Shown here piece after piece: positions 35,420 to 44,294 of a stretch of DNA of 64,000 bases. The translations under genes and the position numbers were made by a program. The notes beneath the pieces are model-generated. The model was not told where the DNA came from, searched no databases, and was given only the letters and a program-made list of their open reading frames with translations. Position 1 is the stretch's first letter. Each line of letters starts with the position of its first letter. The DNA comes from Clostridia bacterium (GTDB lineage Bacteria; Bacillota; Clostridia; Christensenellales; Aristaeellaceae), in the NCBI GenBank assembly GCA_017936375.1, contig JAGBFR010000039.1, positions 1 through 64,000 of the forward strand, in the 5' to 3' direction.

Positions 35420-38326
35420 ATGAAGAAGAATCGCTTGTTCGCGTGGCTCTGCGCGCTTTTGATGCTGTGCATGGCGGCGCCTGCTGCGCTTGCCGAGGGG
35501 GTCATGACGCTGCCCGCAGGCCTTAAGCAGATCGAGGAGGAGGCCTTCATGGGCGATGCGTCGCTGGAGGCCGTCGTCATCCCGGACGGGGTGACGGCAA
35601 TCGGCGCGCGGGCGTTTGCCGGGTGCGGGAATCTGGCGCAGGTTGCGATTCCCTACGCGGTCAAGACCATCGCGGAGGACGCCTTTGACGGCTGCGGAAA
35701 GATCGTCGTGGAGGCGTTCGCGGGCAGCTATGCGTGGAATTGGTGCACGGAGCACGGCGTTCCCGTACAGGCGCTGCCGGTGGATACGGCGTATACATTA
35801 AGCGTGATCAAGAGCTATGTGGACGGCGAGTTTGTGGAGGTGGCCAGCCGGATCGACAGCTACACGGGCGATGAGACGGCGCTCGTCCTGCCCGCCTGCA
35901 ATGAGACCGGCCTGCCCGTCACGGAGATCTCCTATGACGCCTTTGCCGGCAATAAGAGGATCACCAGCGTGGTGATCCCCGATACGGTCACGGCGATCAA
36001 TGACGGCGCATTTGAGGGCTGCACGGCGCTTGAGCATGTGACCCTCCCGCAGAGCCTCGTGAGGATGAACGGCGCATTTGAGGGCTGTACGGCGCTTGAG
36101 GAGATCGACCTGCCGGAGGGGCTTGAGACGGTCGGCAGCGCGGCCTTCAGGGGCTGCACGGCGCTGAGGAAGATCAGCTTCCCGAAGACGCTCAGGACGA
36201 TCTGCCGGGAGGCCTTTGCCGGCTGCACGGCGCTGGAGAGCCTTTCCTTCCCGGCGGGGCTAGAGGTGCTGGGCGAGGCGGCCTTCGGGGACTGCGTGAA
36301 TCTCGCGTCCTTCAATTACCCCGTGAACGTGACGCAGGGCCGGGAGTCGCTGGTCGTGCTGGAGGACGTTCAGAACGGCTACGACTGGCTGGAGGGGATA
36401 AAAGGCCCGTTCGCTGGGTGTACGAAGCTGACCGGCGCCGTCATCCCGGAGGGGGTGACCAAGGTGGCTCCGTTCCTCTTCGCGGGCAGCGCAGTGCGCA
36501 GCATCAGCTTCCCGTCGACGCTGCGGACGATTGCTTCCTGCGCGTTCGCAAACTGTGAGAATCTGAAGGCGATCGACATCCCGGATCATGTGAATGACCT
36601 TGAGACGTTCGCCTTCGGCGGCTGCGAGAATCTGACGAGCGTGGAGCTGCCGAAGAATTGGAATGCGGTCGGCTATTCGGCGATTCGCGAGGAATGGAAC
36701 TACGGCACGGCGTATCACAGCCGAATTGACGCGGGCCCGTTCTACGGCTGCGATGGGCTGACGTCCTTCATCCTGCCGGAGGGCATGACGAGCCTGCCGG
36801 AGCAGGCCTTCTACGGCATGGAGACGCTGGTCAGCGTGCATCTGCCCGGGACGATGGCGCGCGTGGAGGGCTATGCGTTCCATGGCACGGGCGTCGCCGA
36901 GGTCTTCCTGCCGGAAGGTGTGACGGCAGTCGACGAGTGGGCCTTTAGCGGCGCACAGAGCCTCAAAACGCTCTGGATGGGCCCGGCGCTTGAGATTGAG
37001 GAGCTCTGGCTCTACGGCTGGAAGCCGAAGATCACCGTCCACGGCCTCACCAAGACGCCGGCGGAGACCTTCGCCAAGGAGAACAATCACACGTTTATCG
37101 CGGACTACCGCGGCAGCGAGCACACCTATGTCCCGTGGCACACGACGGCGCGGCATGCGCATGTGCTGCGCTACGTCTGCGCGGACTGCGGGGACAGCTA
37201 CCGCACGAACGCCGCGGACAGCGCCTGCTGGCGCTGCGCGCTGATGCTGGCGCACCCGGACGGTGGGGATCTGCCGCTTGACGCATTTGACATGATTGAC
37301 CGCTGCCGCATCGACGGGAAGACGTACATCCGTGCGGAGCTGCTCAAGCCGCACGCGGGCATTGAGCCGCCGCAGGAGGGCGCGCTGTCCTTCTGGATGG
37401 ACGAGGCGCTGCAGGTCGTCACCGACGAGGCGACGCTTGAAAAGCTGCTGACGATGTGGCTCTTTGTCGGCGGGGACGACGCGTGGGACTATGCGCAGGG
37501 AGAAAACCAGACGCTTGAAAAGCGCCGCGAGTCCGTCGCCTCGCTGCTTGAGAATGCCGCGGAGCAGGCCGCGCTGGCGAAGGAGATCCACACCGAGGAC
37601 ATCGCGATGGAGGCCGTCGGCGAGCTGGCGACCTCCGGGCTGATGGCGCTCTGGGGCAATCCCGGCGGCGCGCTCAAGAACTTCACGCAGGCGATCACGA
37701 CCGACGTCGCCGACCCGCAGCTGCTGCTGACGCTCGTGCAGATGAAGGTCATCGACCAGATGCAGGAGACCTGCATGCAGACCGCCGAGACCTACAGCAG
37801 CCTGATGGACGCCATCGAGGCGGCGTATCTCGCAGAGGAATGCTGGGACTACGACCTGTGCATGCAGGCGCTTGACTACTACGCCGCGGCCACGGCGCAT
37901 TGGCGCATGACCACGGACGTCTCCGGCGGCATCATTCAGGAGATCATCGACTGCCAGTCCGCCTTTGGCGTGGGGCTGCGCAATGTGAGCAAGATGCTCT
38001 CCGCAGCGACGGAGGGCGACCCGATCTACTTCATGGCGCACAACCTCTCCACGAAGCTGACCAGGGCCGTCTCCGGCGGCGAGGCGGAGGCGAAGGACTT
38101 CCTCGACGTCTTTGTCGACACGGCGAAGATCCTTGCGGACGATATCGCCGGGAAGGCAACCGGCATCGGCGCATTCGCCGCGGCGTACAAGTTCGGCTCG
38201 TTCGATCTTGACGTCCTCTTTGACGTGAAGGCGATGTTTGAGGCGTATGACAGGACGTACAATGCGTTCATCATCGAGCTGAATGGGTCGGCGATGCTTG
38301 AGACGCACAGGCAGCTGGGGGAGTAA
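35420..38326 (+). CDS. BspA-type leucine-rich repeat surface protein
   Basis: A 968-residue exported protein. A signal peptide (MKKNRLFAWLCALLMLCMAAPAALA) is followed by about fifteen BspA-like LRR_5 units (for example LEEIDLPEGLETVGSAAFRG, LRKISFPKTLRTICREAFAG) to about residue 560. Next is a Cys/His-rich stretch with CADCGD and SACWRCALM, which looks like a small zinc-binding knuckle. The last 350 residues are mostly helical and match nothing recognised. No LPXTG, cell-wall repeat or C-terminal membrane anchor is visible, so it may be released or held by an unknown part. BspA-type repeats often mediate adhesion. The ATG at 35420 lies six bases after AGGAGGT. Confidence 0.85.
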   Translation: MKKNRLFAWLCALLMLCMAAPAALAEGVMTLPAGLKQIEEEAFMGDASLEAVVIPDGVTAIGARAFAGCGNLAQVAIPYAVKTIAEDAFDGCGKIVVEAFAGSYAWNWCTEHGVPVQALPVDTAYTLSVIKSYVDGEFVEVASRIDSYTGDETALVLPACNETGLPVTEISYDAFAGNKRITSVVIPDTVTAINDGAFEGCTALEHVTLPQSLVRMNGAFEGCTALEEIDLPEGLETVGSAAFRGCTALRKISFPKTLRTICREAFAGCTALESLSFPAGLEVLGEAAFGDCVNLASFNYPVNVTQGRESLVVLEDVQNGYDWLEGIKGPFAGCTKLTGAVIPEGVTKVAPFLFAGSAVRSISFPSTLRTIASCAFANCENLKAIDIPDHVNDLETFAFGGCENLTSVELPKNWNAVGYSAIREEWNYGTAYHSRIDAGPFYGCDGLTSFILPEGMTSLPEQAFYGMETLVSVHLPGTMARVEGYAFHGTGVAEVFLPEGVTAVDEWAFSGAQSLKTLWMGPALEIEELWLYGWKPKITVHGLTKTPAETFAKENNHTFIADYRGSEHTYVPWHTTARHAHVLRYVCADCGDSYRTNAADSACWRCALMLAHPDGGDLPLDAFDMIDRCRIDGKTYIRAELLKPHAGIEPPQEGALSFWMDEALQVVTDEATLEKLLTMWLFVGGDDAWDYAQGENQTLEKRRESVASLLENAAEQAALAKEIHTEDIAMEAVGELATSGLMALWGNPGGALKNFTQAITTDVADPQLLLTLVQMKVIDQMQETCMQTAETYSSLMDAIEAAYLAEECWDYDLCMQALDYYAAATAHWRMTTDVSGGIIQEIIDCQSAFGVGLRNVSKMLSAATEGDPIYFMAHNLSTKLTRAVSGGEAEAKDFLDVFVDTAKILADDIAGKATGIGAFAAAYKFGSFDLDVLFDVKAMFEAYDRTYNAFIIELNGSAMLETHRQLGE

Positions 38327-38339
38327 GGGCGGTTCGTGC

Positions 38340-38368
38340 TTGCCCTGCCCATCGTCATTTGCTATAAT
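38340..38368 (+). promoter_or_regulatory. promoter of the lyxose isomerase-like gene
   Basis: TTGCCC (38340-38345) and an extended -10 TGC-TATAAT (38363-38368) are 17 bases apart. Confidence 0.8.
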
Positions 38369-38409
38369 AGGATTCAGCGTTAATTCCATTCCAAAGGAGT
38401 GTCAAGCCT

Positions 38410-39096
38410 ATGAAGAGATCCGAAGTCAACGCCGCCCTGCGCGAGCTGGAGGCGATGTGCGAGAAGTATCACTGCTACCTGCCGCCGTTCTGCCATTTCA
38501 CCCCGGAGCAGTGGCAGGAGATCGGCCATGAGTACGACGAGGTGCGCGACTGCATGCTCGGCTGGGACATCACCGACTACGGCCTTGGCAATTTCGACAA
38601 GTTCGGCTTCTCGCTGATCACGATCCGCAACGGCAACCGCGCCATGGCGGAAAAGTATCCCAAGGTCTACGCCGAGAAGCTGCTCTACCTCAAGGAGGGC
38701 CAGTACGCGCCCAACCACTTCCACTGGTACAAGACGGAGGACATCATCAACCGCGGCGGCGGCAATGTGCTCATCCGCGTGTACAACAGCCTGCCCAATG
38801 AGGAGATCGACTACGAATCCGACGTGACCGTGCACACCGACGGGCGCACCTACACCGTCCCCGCCGGCACGCAGATCCGCCTCACCCCGGGCGAGTCCAT
38901 CCATGTGCAGCAGTATCTCTACCACGACTTCGCCGTGGAGGAGGGCACCGGCCCCGTACTGCTGGGCGAGGTCAGCCAGTGCAACGACGACAACACCGAT
39001 AACCGCTTCAACCCGCCGGTCGGCCGCTTCCCGAAGATCGAGGAGGACGAGCCGCCCTACCGCCTGCTGTGCAACGAGTACCCGGCGGCGAAGTAA
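38410..39096 (+). CDS. D-lyxose/D-mannose ketol-isomerase family protein
   Basis: A 228-residue cupin enzyme resembling the YdaE-type D-lyxose isomerases, which interconvert D-lyxose with D-xylulose and D-mannose with D-fructose. The metal site is seen in GQYAPNHFHWYKTEDIINRG, which supplies two histidines and a glutamate, and later in VQQYLYHDF. The N-terminal segment DITDYGLGNFDKFGFSLITIRNGN is typical of the family. It has its own promoter, an AAAGGAG ribosome binding site and a terminator. It fits the pentose theme of the 44-57 kb region but is not adjacent to it. Confidence 0.88.
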   Translation: MKRSEVNAALRELEAMCEKYHCYLPPFCHFTPEQWQEIGHEYDEVRDCMLGWDITDYGLGNFDKFGFSLITIRNGNRAMAEKYPKVYAEKLLYLKEGQYAPNHFHWYKTEDIINRGGGNVLIRVYNSLPNEEIDYESDVTVHTDGRTYTVPAGTQIRLTPGESIHVQQYLYHDFAVEEGTGPVLLGEVSQCNDDNTDNRFNPPVGRFPKIEEDEPPYRLLCNEYPAAK

Positions 39097-39130
39097 AGCG
39101 GGGAAACGGCGCGAAATTCCATAGCCGACA

Positions 39131-39160
39131 GGAGATCGCCCGAAAGGACGGTCTCTTTTT
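39131..39160 (+). terminator. intrinsic terminator
   Basis: The stem GAGATCG / CGGTCTC with a ten-base loop is followed by TTTTT. Confidence 0.82.
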
Positions 39161-39201
39161 CGTGTCCATCCATCTGTAGATATGCCAGCTTATGCGGCGA
39201 T

Positions 39202-39266
39202 CCTAATGCAATCTTAATGCCGCAGGCACGATGTTCATACAGTCTTCATTTTCTGTATGGCATAAT
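39202..39266 (+). promoter_or_regulatory. promoter and probable KdpE-type binding repeats upstream of ktrB
   Basis: An extended -10 (TGG then CATAAT, 39261-39266) has no good -35 (TACAGT), which suggests activator dependence. Upstream are two pairs of direct repeats with an 11-bp period, the usual spacing for OmpR/PhoB-family regulators: CCTAATG (39202-39208) with CTTAATG (39213-39219), and GTTCATA (39233-39239) with CTTCATT (39244-39250). The second pair covers the -35 position. A KdpE-like regulator of that family is encoded 4 kb downstream in the same locus, so self-control is likely but unproven. Confidence 0.6.
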
Positions 39267-39290
39267 AAAGCAAAAAAGGAGGCGCAGAAG

Positions 39291-40616
39291 ATGAGGCTGA
39301 TTGAAAGAAAACTCACATCATCACAGCTGATCATTATCGGTTTTGCCGCGGTGATCCTTCTGGGCAGCTTGCTGCTGATGCTTCCTGCCGCCTCGCGCAG
39401 CGGAGAAAGCGCTCCCTTTCTGGATGTATTGTTTACAGCGACCTCGGCGGTCTGCGTGACGGGGTTGGTTGTGTGCGATACGGCGTCGTCGTGGTCTGCC
39501 TTTGGCCATGTGGTGATTCTGCTGCTGATTCAGGTAGGCGGTATGGGCGTCGTCACGGCTGCGGCAGCAGTATCGATGCTTTCAGGGCGCAGCATCGGCC
39601 TCAAGCAGCGCAGCGCGATGCAGGAGGCCATCTCCGTGTCGAGCATGAGCGGAATTGTGAAAACTACGGGTTCTATCCTAAGGACAATGCTGATCCTTGA
39701 ACTGCTTGGCGCGCTGGCGCTATTTCCGTCAATGTGCGCTTCCTTCGGCGCGGTAAAGGGGATCGGATACAGCCTGTTCCATTCGGTATCCGCCTTCTGC
39801 AATGCAGGCTTTGATCTGATGGGAGCGCATACGTCCTATGCGTCGCTGACGGCGTATGCGGCGGATCCTGCGGTCAATATCGCCATTATGGCACTGATTG
39901 TAACAGGCGGCATTGGCTTTGCAACATGGCATGATATCGGGCATCATGGATGGAAGATCCGGAAATACCGCATGCAGAGCAAGGTTATCCTGACCACAGC
40001 AGGCATTTTGATTATGCTGCCTGCTGCGTACTTTTATTTCTTTGAGTTTGCATCAATGCCGGCTGGCGAGCGCCTTCTCGCGTCGTTCTTTCAGTCTGTC
40101 ACAACGAGAACGGCGGGCTTTAATACGGCGGATCTGACTGCGATGAGCGAGTCAGGTCAGGCGCTGATGATTCTGCTGATGCTCATCGGCGGTGCGCCGG
40201 GTTCGACAGCCGGCGGCATGAAGACGACGACGTTTGCTGTGCTTCTGGCTGCTGCTGCCGCTGTGTGCAGGCGGCGGGAGCATGCTCATTTCTATGGACG
40301 CAGGGTGCCGGAAGACACGCTGCGCAGCGCCGCTGCGATTCTAACAATGTATCTCATGCTGTTTTTCTTTGGGGGAATGGCGATCAGCCGGTTGGAGAGC
40401 ATTGCGCTTCTGCCTGCGCTGTTTGAGACGGCATCGGCGATCGGAACAGTCGGTCTCACGCTTGGTATTACCCCTCAGCTTGGCGGGATTTCCCGGGCAA
40501 TTCTGATCGGACTGATGTTCTTTGGCAGGGTTGGAGCGCTGACGCTTGTCTATGCAGCATTTCCTGCCGGCGGCGGCGCGCAATGCTATCCGCAGGAGAA
40601 AATTACCGTTGGATAA
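39291..40616 (+). CDS. TrkH/KtrB family potassium uptake protein
   Basis: A 441-residue channel-like subunit with four membrane-pore-membrane repeats. The four filter loops are visible: SAVCVTGLVVCDT, SAFCNAGFDLMG, TTRTAGFNTADL and SAIGTVGLTLGI, each with the conserved glycine. This is the size and layout of KtrB-type Na+/K+-coupled uptake systems. The ATG at 39291 lies after AAGGAGG; a longer frame from 39231 runs through the promoter. The next gene encodes its regulatory RCK subunit 12 bases on. Confidence 0.93.
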   Translation: MRLIERKLTSSQLIIIGFAAVILLGSLLLMLPAASRSGESAPFLDVLFTATSAVCVTGLVVCDTASSWSAFGHVVILLLIQVGGMGVVTAAAAVSMLSGRSIGLKQRSAMQEAISVSSMSGIVKTTGSILRTMLILELLGALALFPSMCASFGAVKGIGYSLFHSVSAFCNAGFDLMGAHTSYASLTAYAADPAVNIAIMALIVTGGIGFATWHDIGHHGWKIRKYRMQSKVILTTAGILIMLPAAYFYFFEFASMPAGERLLASFFQSVTTRTAGFNTADLTAMSESGQALMILLMLIGGAPGSTAGGMKTTTFAVLLAAAAAVCRRREHAHFYGRRVPEDTLRSAAAILTMYLMLFFFGGMAISRLESIALLPALFETASAIGTVGLTLGITPQLGGISRAILIGLMFFGRVGALTLVYAAFPAGGGAQCYPQEKITVG

Positions 40617-40628
40617 AGGAGGAACACC

Positions 40629-41276
40629 ATGAAATCCATTCTTTTGATCGGTGTTGGCCGGTTCGGACGTCATATTGCGATGGAATTGGGAGAAATGGGC
40701 CATCAGGTGCTGGCGGTGGATCACAGCGAGGAGCGCATTGACGCTGTGCTGCCGTATGTGACCGGCGCGCAGATTGGCGATGGAACGAACAGAGAGTTCC
40801 TGACGTCGCTTGGTGTGCGGAATTTTGATGCGTGCATCGTTGCGATTGGCGACAGTTTTCAGGATTCACTTGAGGCGGCATGGCTGCTCAAGGAGCTGGG
40901 GGCGAGAAAGGTGATCGCTCGCGCCTCACAGGGAATACAGGAGAAGTTCCTGCTTCGAGTTGGTGCGGATGAGGTGGTGTATCCGGAGAAACAGCTGGCA
41001 AAATGGACGGCGGTCCGTTGTACATCCGATCATATCCTCGAGTATGTCGAGCTGGGAGAAGACTATGCCATCATTGAACTGGATGTTCCGCCCGCATGGA
41101 GCGGAAAGAGCATCATCGGTCTTGATGTGCGCAGACGCTATGGGATCAATATTCTTGGCGTGCGCAGCGATGGAAAGCTGAATATGAACGTATCGCCTGA
41201 TACGGTGCTGCATGAGCGGCAGACGATTCTTGCGCTGGGCGATGAAAAGGCGCTGCATAAGTGTTTTAAGATATGA
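40629..41276 (+). CDS. KtrA/TrkA family potassium channel regulatory subunit
   Basis: A 215-residue cytoplasmic ring-forming regulator. The RCK_N Rossmann domain (residues about 1-120) starts with ILLIGVGRFGRHIAMELGEMGH, the dinucleotide-binding GxGxxG, followed by the DGTNREFL and AIGDSFQDSLEAAWLLKELGA segments. RCK_C (about 135-215) ends in ERQTILALGDEKALHKCF. Length matches KtrA. It gates the TrkH-like subunit encoded upstream, by ATP/ADP or cyclic dinucleotide binding in known systems. Confidence 0.93.
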   Translation: MKSILLIGVGRFGRHIAMELGEMGHQVLAVDHSEERIDAVLPYVTGAQIGDGTNREFLTSLGVRNFDACIVAIGDSFQDSLEAAWLLKELGARKVIARASQGIQEKFLLRVGADEVVYPEKQLAKWTAVRCTSDHILEYVELGEDYAIIELDVPPAWSGKSIIGLDVRRRYGINILGVRSDGKLNMNVSPDTVLHERQTILALGDEKALHKCFKI

Positions 41277-41304
41277 TCAGGCTTAATTTGTGGGGGATGG
41301 AGAG

Positions 41305-41469
41305 ATGAAGGAAGTATTTCTGATAATTGCTGCGGCCATCATGTTTGTATTTGTGGCGCATATGATGCACGGACTGGATATTACCGTGGGCGAAAAGAGA
41401 AGAAAGAGAAAGCGCATGCATTCTTCTAGAATCTATGCCGGAAGAGATGAGGATAAGGGTGGAGAATAA
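41305..41469 (+). CDS. 54-residue membrane peptide in the potassium locus
   Basis: A short gene between the RCK subunit and the sensor kinase: MKEVFLIIAAAIMFVFVAHM, then a short polar stretch and a very basic segment (EKRRKRKRMHSS). One membrane helix (residues about 3-22) with a cytoplasmic basic tail is predicted. The ATG at 41305 is close after GGGGGATGGAG, and the stop is 40 bases before the kinase start. Its place recalls small accessory peptides such as KdpF, which stabilises the Kdp complex, but no sequence similarity was recognised. It could link the transporter to the sensor; this is inference. Confidence 0.65.
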   Translation: MKEVFLIIAAAIMFVFVAHMMHGLDITVGEKRRKRKRMHSSRIYAGRDEDKGGE

Positions 41470-41509
41470 AGCTGCATCTGTGGTATAATCCCGGCATGGA
41501 GTTGATTTG

Positions 41510-43498
41510 ATGAAACATGAAACTGACATGGATGCCTCGCAGCATATTCTTGTCTGTCTGTCGTCTGCACCGTCCAATGCAAGGATTATCAGCGCTGCGG
41601 CGCGTATGGCTGCCGCAGCGGGGGGAAGATTCACTGCGCTGTTTGTTGAAACGCCGGATTTCTCTGCGGCGCTGCCTGAAGACAAGCAGCGGCTGCAGGA
41701 GAACAGGCGCATGGCGCAGAAGCTGGGCGCGGAAGTGCAGACGGTTCTGGGCGACGATGTGGCTTTTCAGATTGCGGAGTTTGCACGTCTTTCCGGCGTG
41801 ACGACGATTGTCCTCGGACGCAGCGCGGCCTCCGGCAACAGGATCCTCGGGCGTGCGCCGCTGACAGACAGGTTGATTGCGTATGCGCCGCAGATCGATA
41901 TTCACATCATTCCGGATCACAGCAACGATCCGTCTTACCGCCCCAGGGCAGCGATCCGTGGATCGGACATCTTGATTGACGCGGCTAAAAGCGCTGCAAT
42001 CCTGATGCTTGCAACGCTGCTTGGACTGCTCTTTGATCATCTGGGGTTTACAGATGCGAATATCATTATGGTGTATATTCTTGGCGTGCTGCTGATCTCT
42101 GTGGCGACGCGGCATCTGGTATACAGCATGGTTTCCTCTGTTGCGAGCGTGATGATCTTCAATTATGTCTTCACATCGCCCCGTTTTTCGTTTACGGCAT
42201 ATGAAACGGGGTATCCGGTTACGTTTATCGTCATGCTGCTCACGGCGATGATCACGGGAAGCTTTGCCATGCGCTACAAGGAGCAGGCCCGGCAGGCTGC
42301 AAGGATCGCGCAGCGGACGCGGATTCTGTTTGACACTGGCAAGCAGCTCTCCGGTGTGGGAAGCCGAGAGGAGATCCTTCGCGCGCTGGCCGGGCAGGTG
42401 ACCAAGCTGCTTGAGCGCGATATTGTGATCTATGATGCGTCTCAGGGCGTGCTGGGTCCGGCGCAGCCTTATCCGTGCAGCGGGACAGAGGGGCGTGTGT
42501 TTGGCGAATCGCGTGAGCGCGAAGCTGCGCAGTGGACATATGCTCATAATCATTTCGCCGGAGCAACCACACATATTTTCCCGGAATGCAGCTGCATTTA
42601 TTTTGCGATCCGGGTCAACGAGCGTGTGTATGGCGTGCTGGGTGTGGATGTGAAGAGCAATCCGCTGGATGCTTCGGAGCATGATATTCTGCTTTCGATC
42701 CTTGGAGAAGGCGCGCTTGCGCTGGAAAATGAAAAGAATGCGCGTGAGAAGGAAGAGACGGCGATTGTTGCGCGCAATGAACAGATGCGCGCCAATCTCC
42801 TGCGCTCCATCTCTCATGATCTGCGCACGCCGCTGACGACCATCTCTGGAAATGCGGGAAGCCTGCTGCGGAGCGGCGATCAGTTTGACCCGGAGACACG
42901 CAGGCAGCTGTATGCGGATATCTACGACGATGCGCAGTGGCTGATCAAGCTGGTGGAAAACCTTCTGGCTTCCACGCGCATCGAAGAGGGCAGGATGACC
43001 CTGCGCAGGTCGACGGAATTGCTGGGGGAGATTGCAGAGGAAGCGCTGATGCACGTGCGCGCACCGGAGCACAGCATTACGCTCGTCGGCGGAGACGAAC
43101 TGCTGCTTGTGCGCGCGGATGCACAGCTGCTGATGCAGGTGATTGTCAATCTGGTGGAGAATGCAGTCCGGTATACGCCTGCCGGATCGCATGTGACGCT
43201 GACATTGCGCCGGGATGGAGCAATGGCCCAGGTGGAAGTTGCAGACGATGGTCAGGGCATACCTGATGCAGAGAAGAGCCGGGTGTTCGAGAAATTCTAC
43301 TGCGGCGCCCGAAAAGAAAAAATTGCGGATAACAGGCGAAGCGTCGGCCTGGGTCTGTATCTGTGCCGGGCGATTGTGCAGGCGCATGGCGGTGAAATCA
43401 GCGTGCGCGACCGGTGTCCGCATGGCGCTGTATTCACGTTTACATTGCCGCTGGAGGAGGTGGAGATTCATGAACCTGTGTCATGTTCTGGTGGTTGA
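41510..43498 (+). CDS. KdpD-like sensor histidine kinase lacking the KdpD N-terminal domain
   Basis: A 662-residue kinase. Residues about 1-130 form a universal stress protein-like domain (ILVCLSSAPSNARIISAAARM; TIVLGRSAASG). A four-helix DUF4118 membrane unit (about 155-260), a GAF-like domain (about 280-410), and the kinase core follow. His436 sits in SISHDLRTPLTTISGNAG; the ATPase has NLVENAVRYT, DDGQGIP and SVGLGLYLCRAIV. Classical KdpD has a Walker-containing KdpD domain before the USP part; it is absent here. The ATG at 41510 is eight bases after GGAG. It overlaps the regulator by 29 bases. Confidence 0.9.
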   Translation: MKHETDMDASQHILVCLSSAPSNARIISAAARMAAAAGGRFTALFVETPDFSAALPEDKQRLQENRRMAQKLGAEVQTVLGDDVAFQIAEFARLSGVTTIVLGRSAASGNRILGRAPLTDRLIAYAPQIDIHIIPDHSNDPSYRPRAAIRGSDILIDAAKSAAILMLATLLGLLFDHLGFTDANIIMVYILGVLLISVATRHLVYSMVSSVASVMIFNYVFTSPRFSFTAYETGYPVTFIVMLLTAMITGSFAMRYKEQARQAARIAQRTRILFDTGKQLSGVGSREEILRALAGQVTKLLERDIVIYDASQGVLGPAQPYPCSGTEGRVFGESREREAAQWTYAHNHFAGATTHIFPECSCIYFAIRVNERVYGVLGVDVKSNPLDASEHDILLSILGEGALALENEKNAREKEETAIVARNEQMRANLLRSISHDLRTPLTTISGNAGSLLRSGDQFDPETRRQLYADIYDDAQWLIKLVENLLASTRIEEGRMTLRRSTELLGEIAEEALMHVRAPEHSITLVGGDELLLVRADAQLLMQVIVNLVENAVRYTPAGSHVTLTLRRDGAMAQVEVADDGQGIPDAEKSRVFEKFYCGARKEKIADNRRSVGLGLYLCRAIVQAHGGEISVRDRCPHGAVFTFTLPLEEVEIHEPVSCSGG

Positions 43499-44171
43499 GG
43501 ACGATGCGCCCGTGCGCAATCTGATTACCTCCACACTCCGGGCAAACGGGTACCGCTATACAACTGCGCTCAACGGTGAGTCCGCAGTGATGGAGACCGC
43601 TTCTGCCAATCCGGATATCATGCTGCTCGATCTGGGGCTGCCCGATATAGACGGCACGGAGGTTATCCGGCGCGTGAGAGGCTGGAGCAATCTGCCGATT
43701 ATTGTCATCAGCGCGCGCAGTGAGGATGAGGATAAGATTGACGCACTTGATGCCGGCGCAGACGATTATATTACAAAGCCCTTTTCTGTCAATGAGCTTT
43801 TGGCGCGGCTGCGCGTTGCGCAGCGGCGGCTTGCTCTGGTTCACGCGGGAAGCACGCAGGAGTCCGTGTTTATGAATGGACAGCTGACCATTGATTATGC
43901 AGCTGGCTGCGCTTATCTGGCAGGGGAAGAGCTTAAGCTCACGCCCATCGAGTATAAGCTGCTTGTGCTGCTTTCGCAGAATGTGGGCAAGGTTTTGACG
44001 CACAAATTCATTACGCGAAGCGTTTGGGGCAGCAGCTGGGAGAACGACATCAGCTCGCTGCGCGTATTCATGGCTACGCTGCGCAGAAAGCTGCAGCCCG
44101 GTCCCGAATCGCCGCGTTATATCCTGACGCATGTTGGCGTGGGATACCGGATGCAGAGAATTGATGCGTAA
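43470..44171 (+). CDS. KdpE-like response regulator
   Basis: A 233-residue OmpR-family regulator. The receiver domain has the acidic pair in VLVVEDDAPVRNL, the phospho-acceptor Asp54 in MLLDLGLPDIDG, and the conserved lysine in DDYITKPF. The winged-helix DNA-binding domain (about 130-230) includes LTPIEYKLLVLLSQNVGKVLT and HVGVGYRMQ. ATG at 43470 follows GGAGGAGGTGGAG, within the 3' end of the kinase gene. It probably controls the ktrB promoter. Confidence 0.93.
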   Translation: MNLCHVLVVEDDAPVRNLITSTLRANGYRYTTALNGESAVMETASANPDIMLLDLGLPDIDGTEVIRRVRGWSNLPIIVISARSEDEDKIDALDAGADDYITKPFSVNELLARLRVAQRRLALVHAGSTQESVFMNGQLTIDYAAGCAYLAGEELKLTPIEYKLLVLLSQNVGKVLTHKFITRSVWGSSWENDISSLRVFMATLRRKLQPGPESPRYILTHVGVGYRMQRIDA

Positions 44172-44230
44172 GGCAATGTGGCTGAAGGACACGACAGGAT
44201 CGCACAGATACAGGTGCATACAAAGGATAG

Positions 44231-44254
44231 AACCGGCTTTTGAAGCCGGTTTTT
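44231..44254 (+). terminator. terminator of the potassium locus
   Basis: A nine-bp stem AACCGGCTT / AAGCCGGTT with a tight TTG-type loop is followed by TTTTC. Confidence 0.92.
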
Positions 44255-44294
44255 CTGTATATGGATTTATTTTTGCGTTAAGGGACATGAGCCC

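Noticed and set aside
39291..44171. Kdp potassium ATPase operon
   Set aside because: Sensor and regulator are Kdp-like, but no KdpA, KdpB or KdpC sequence is present; the transporter is TrkH/KtrB with an RCK subunit.
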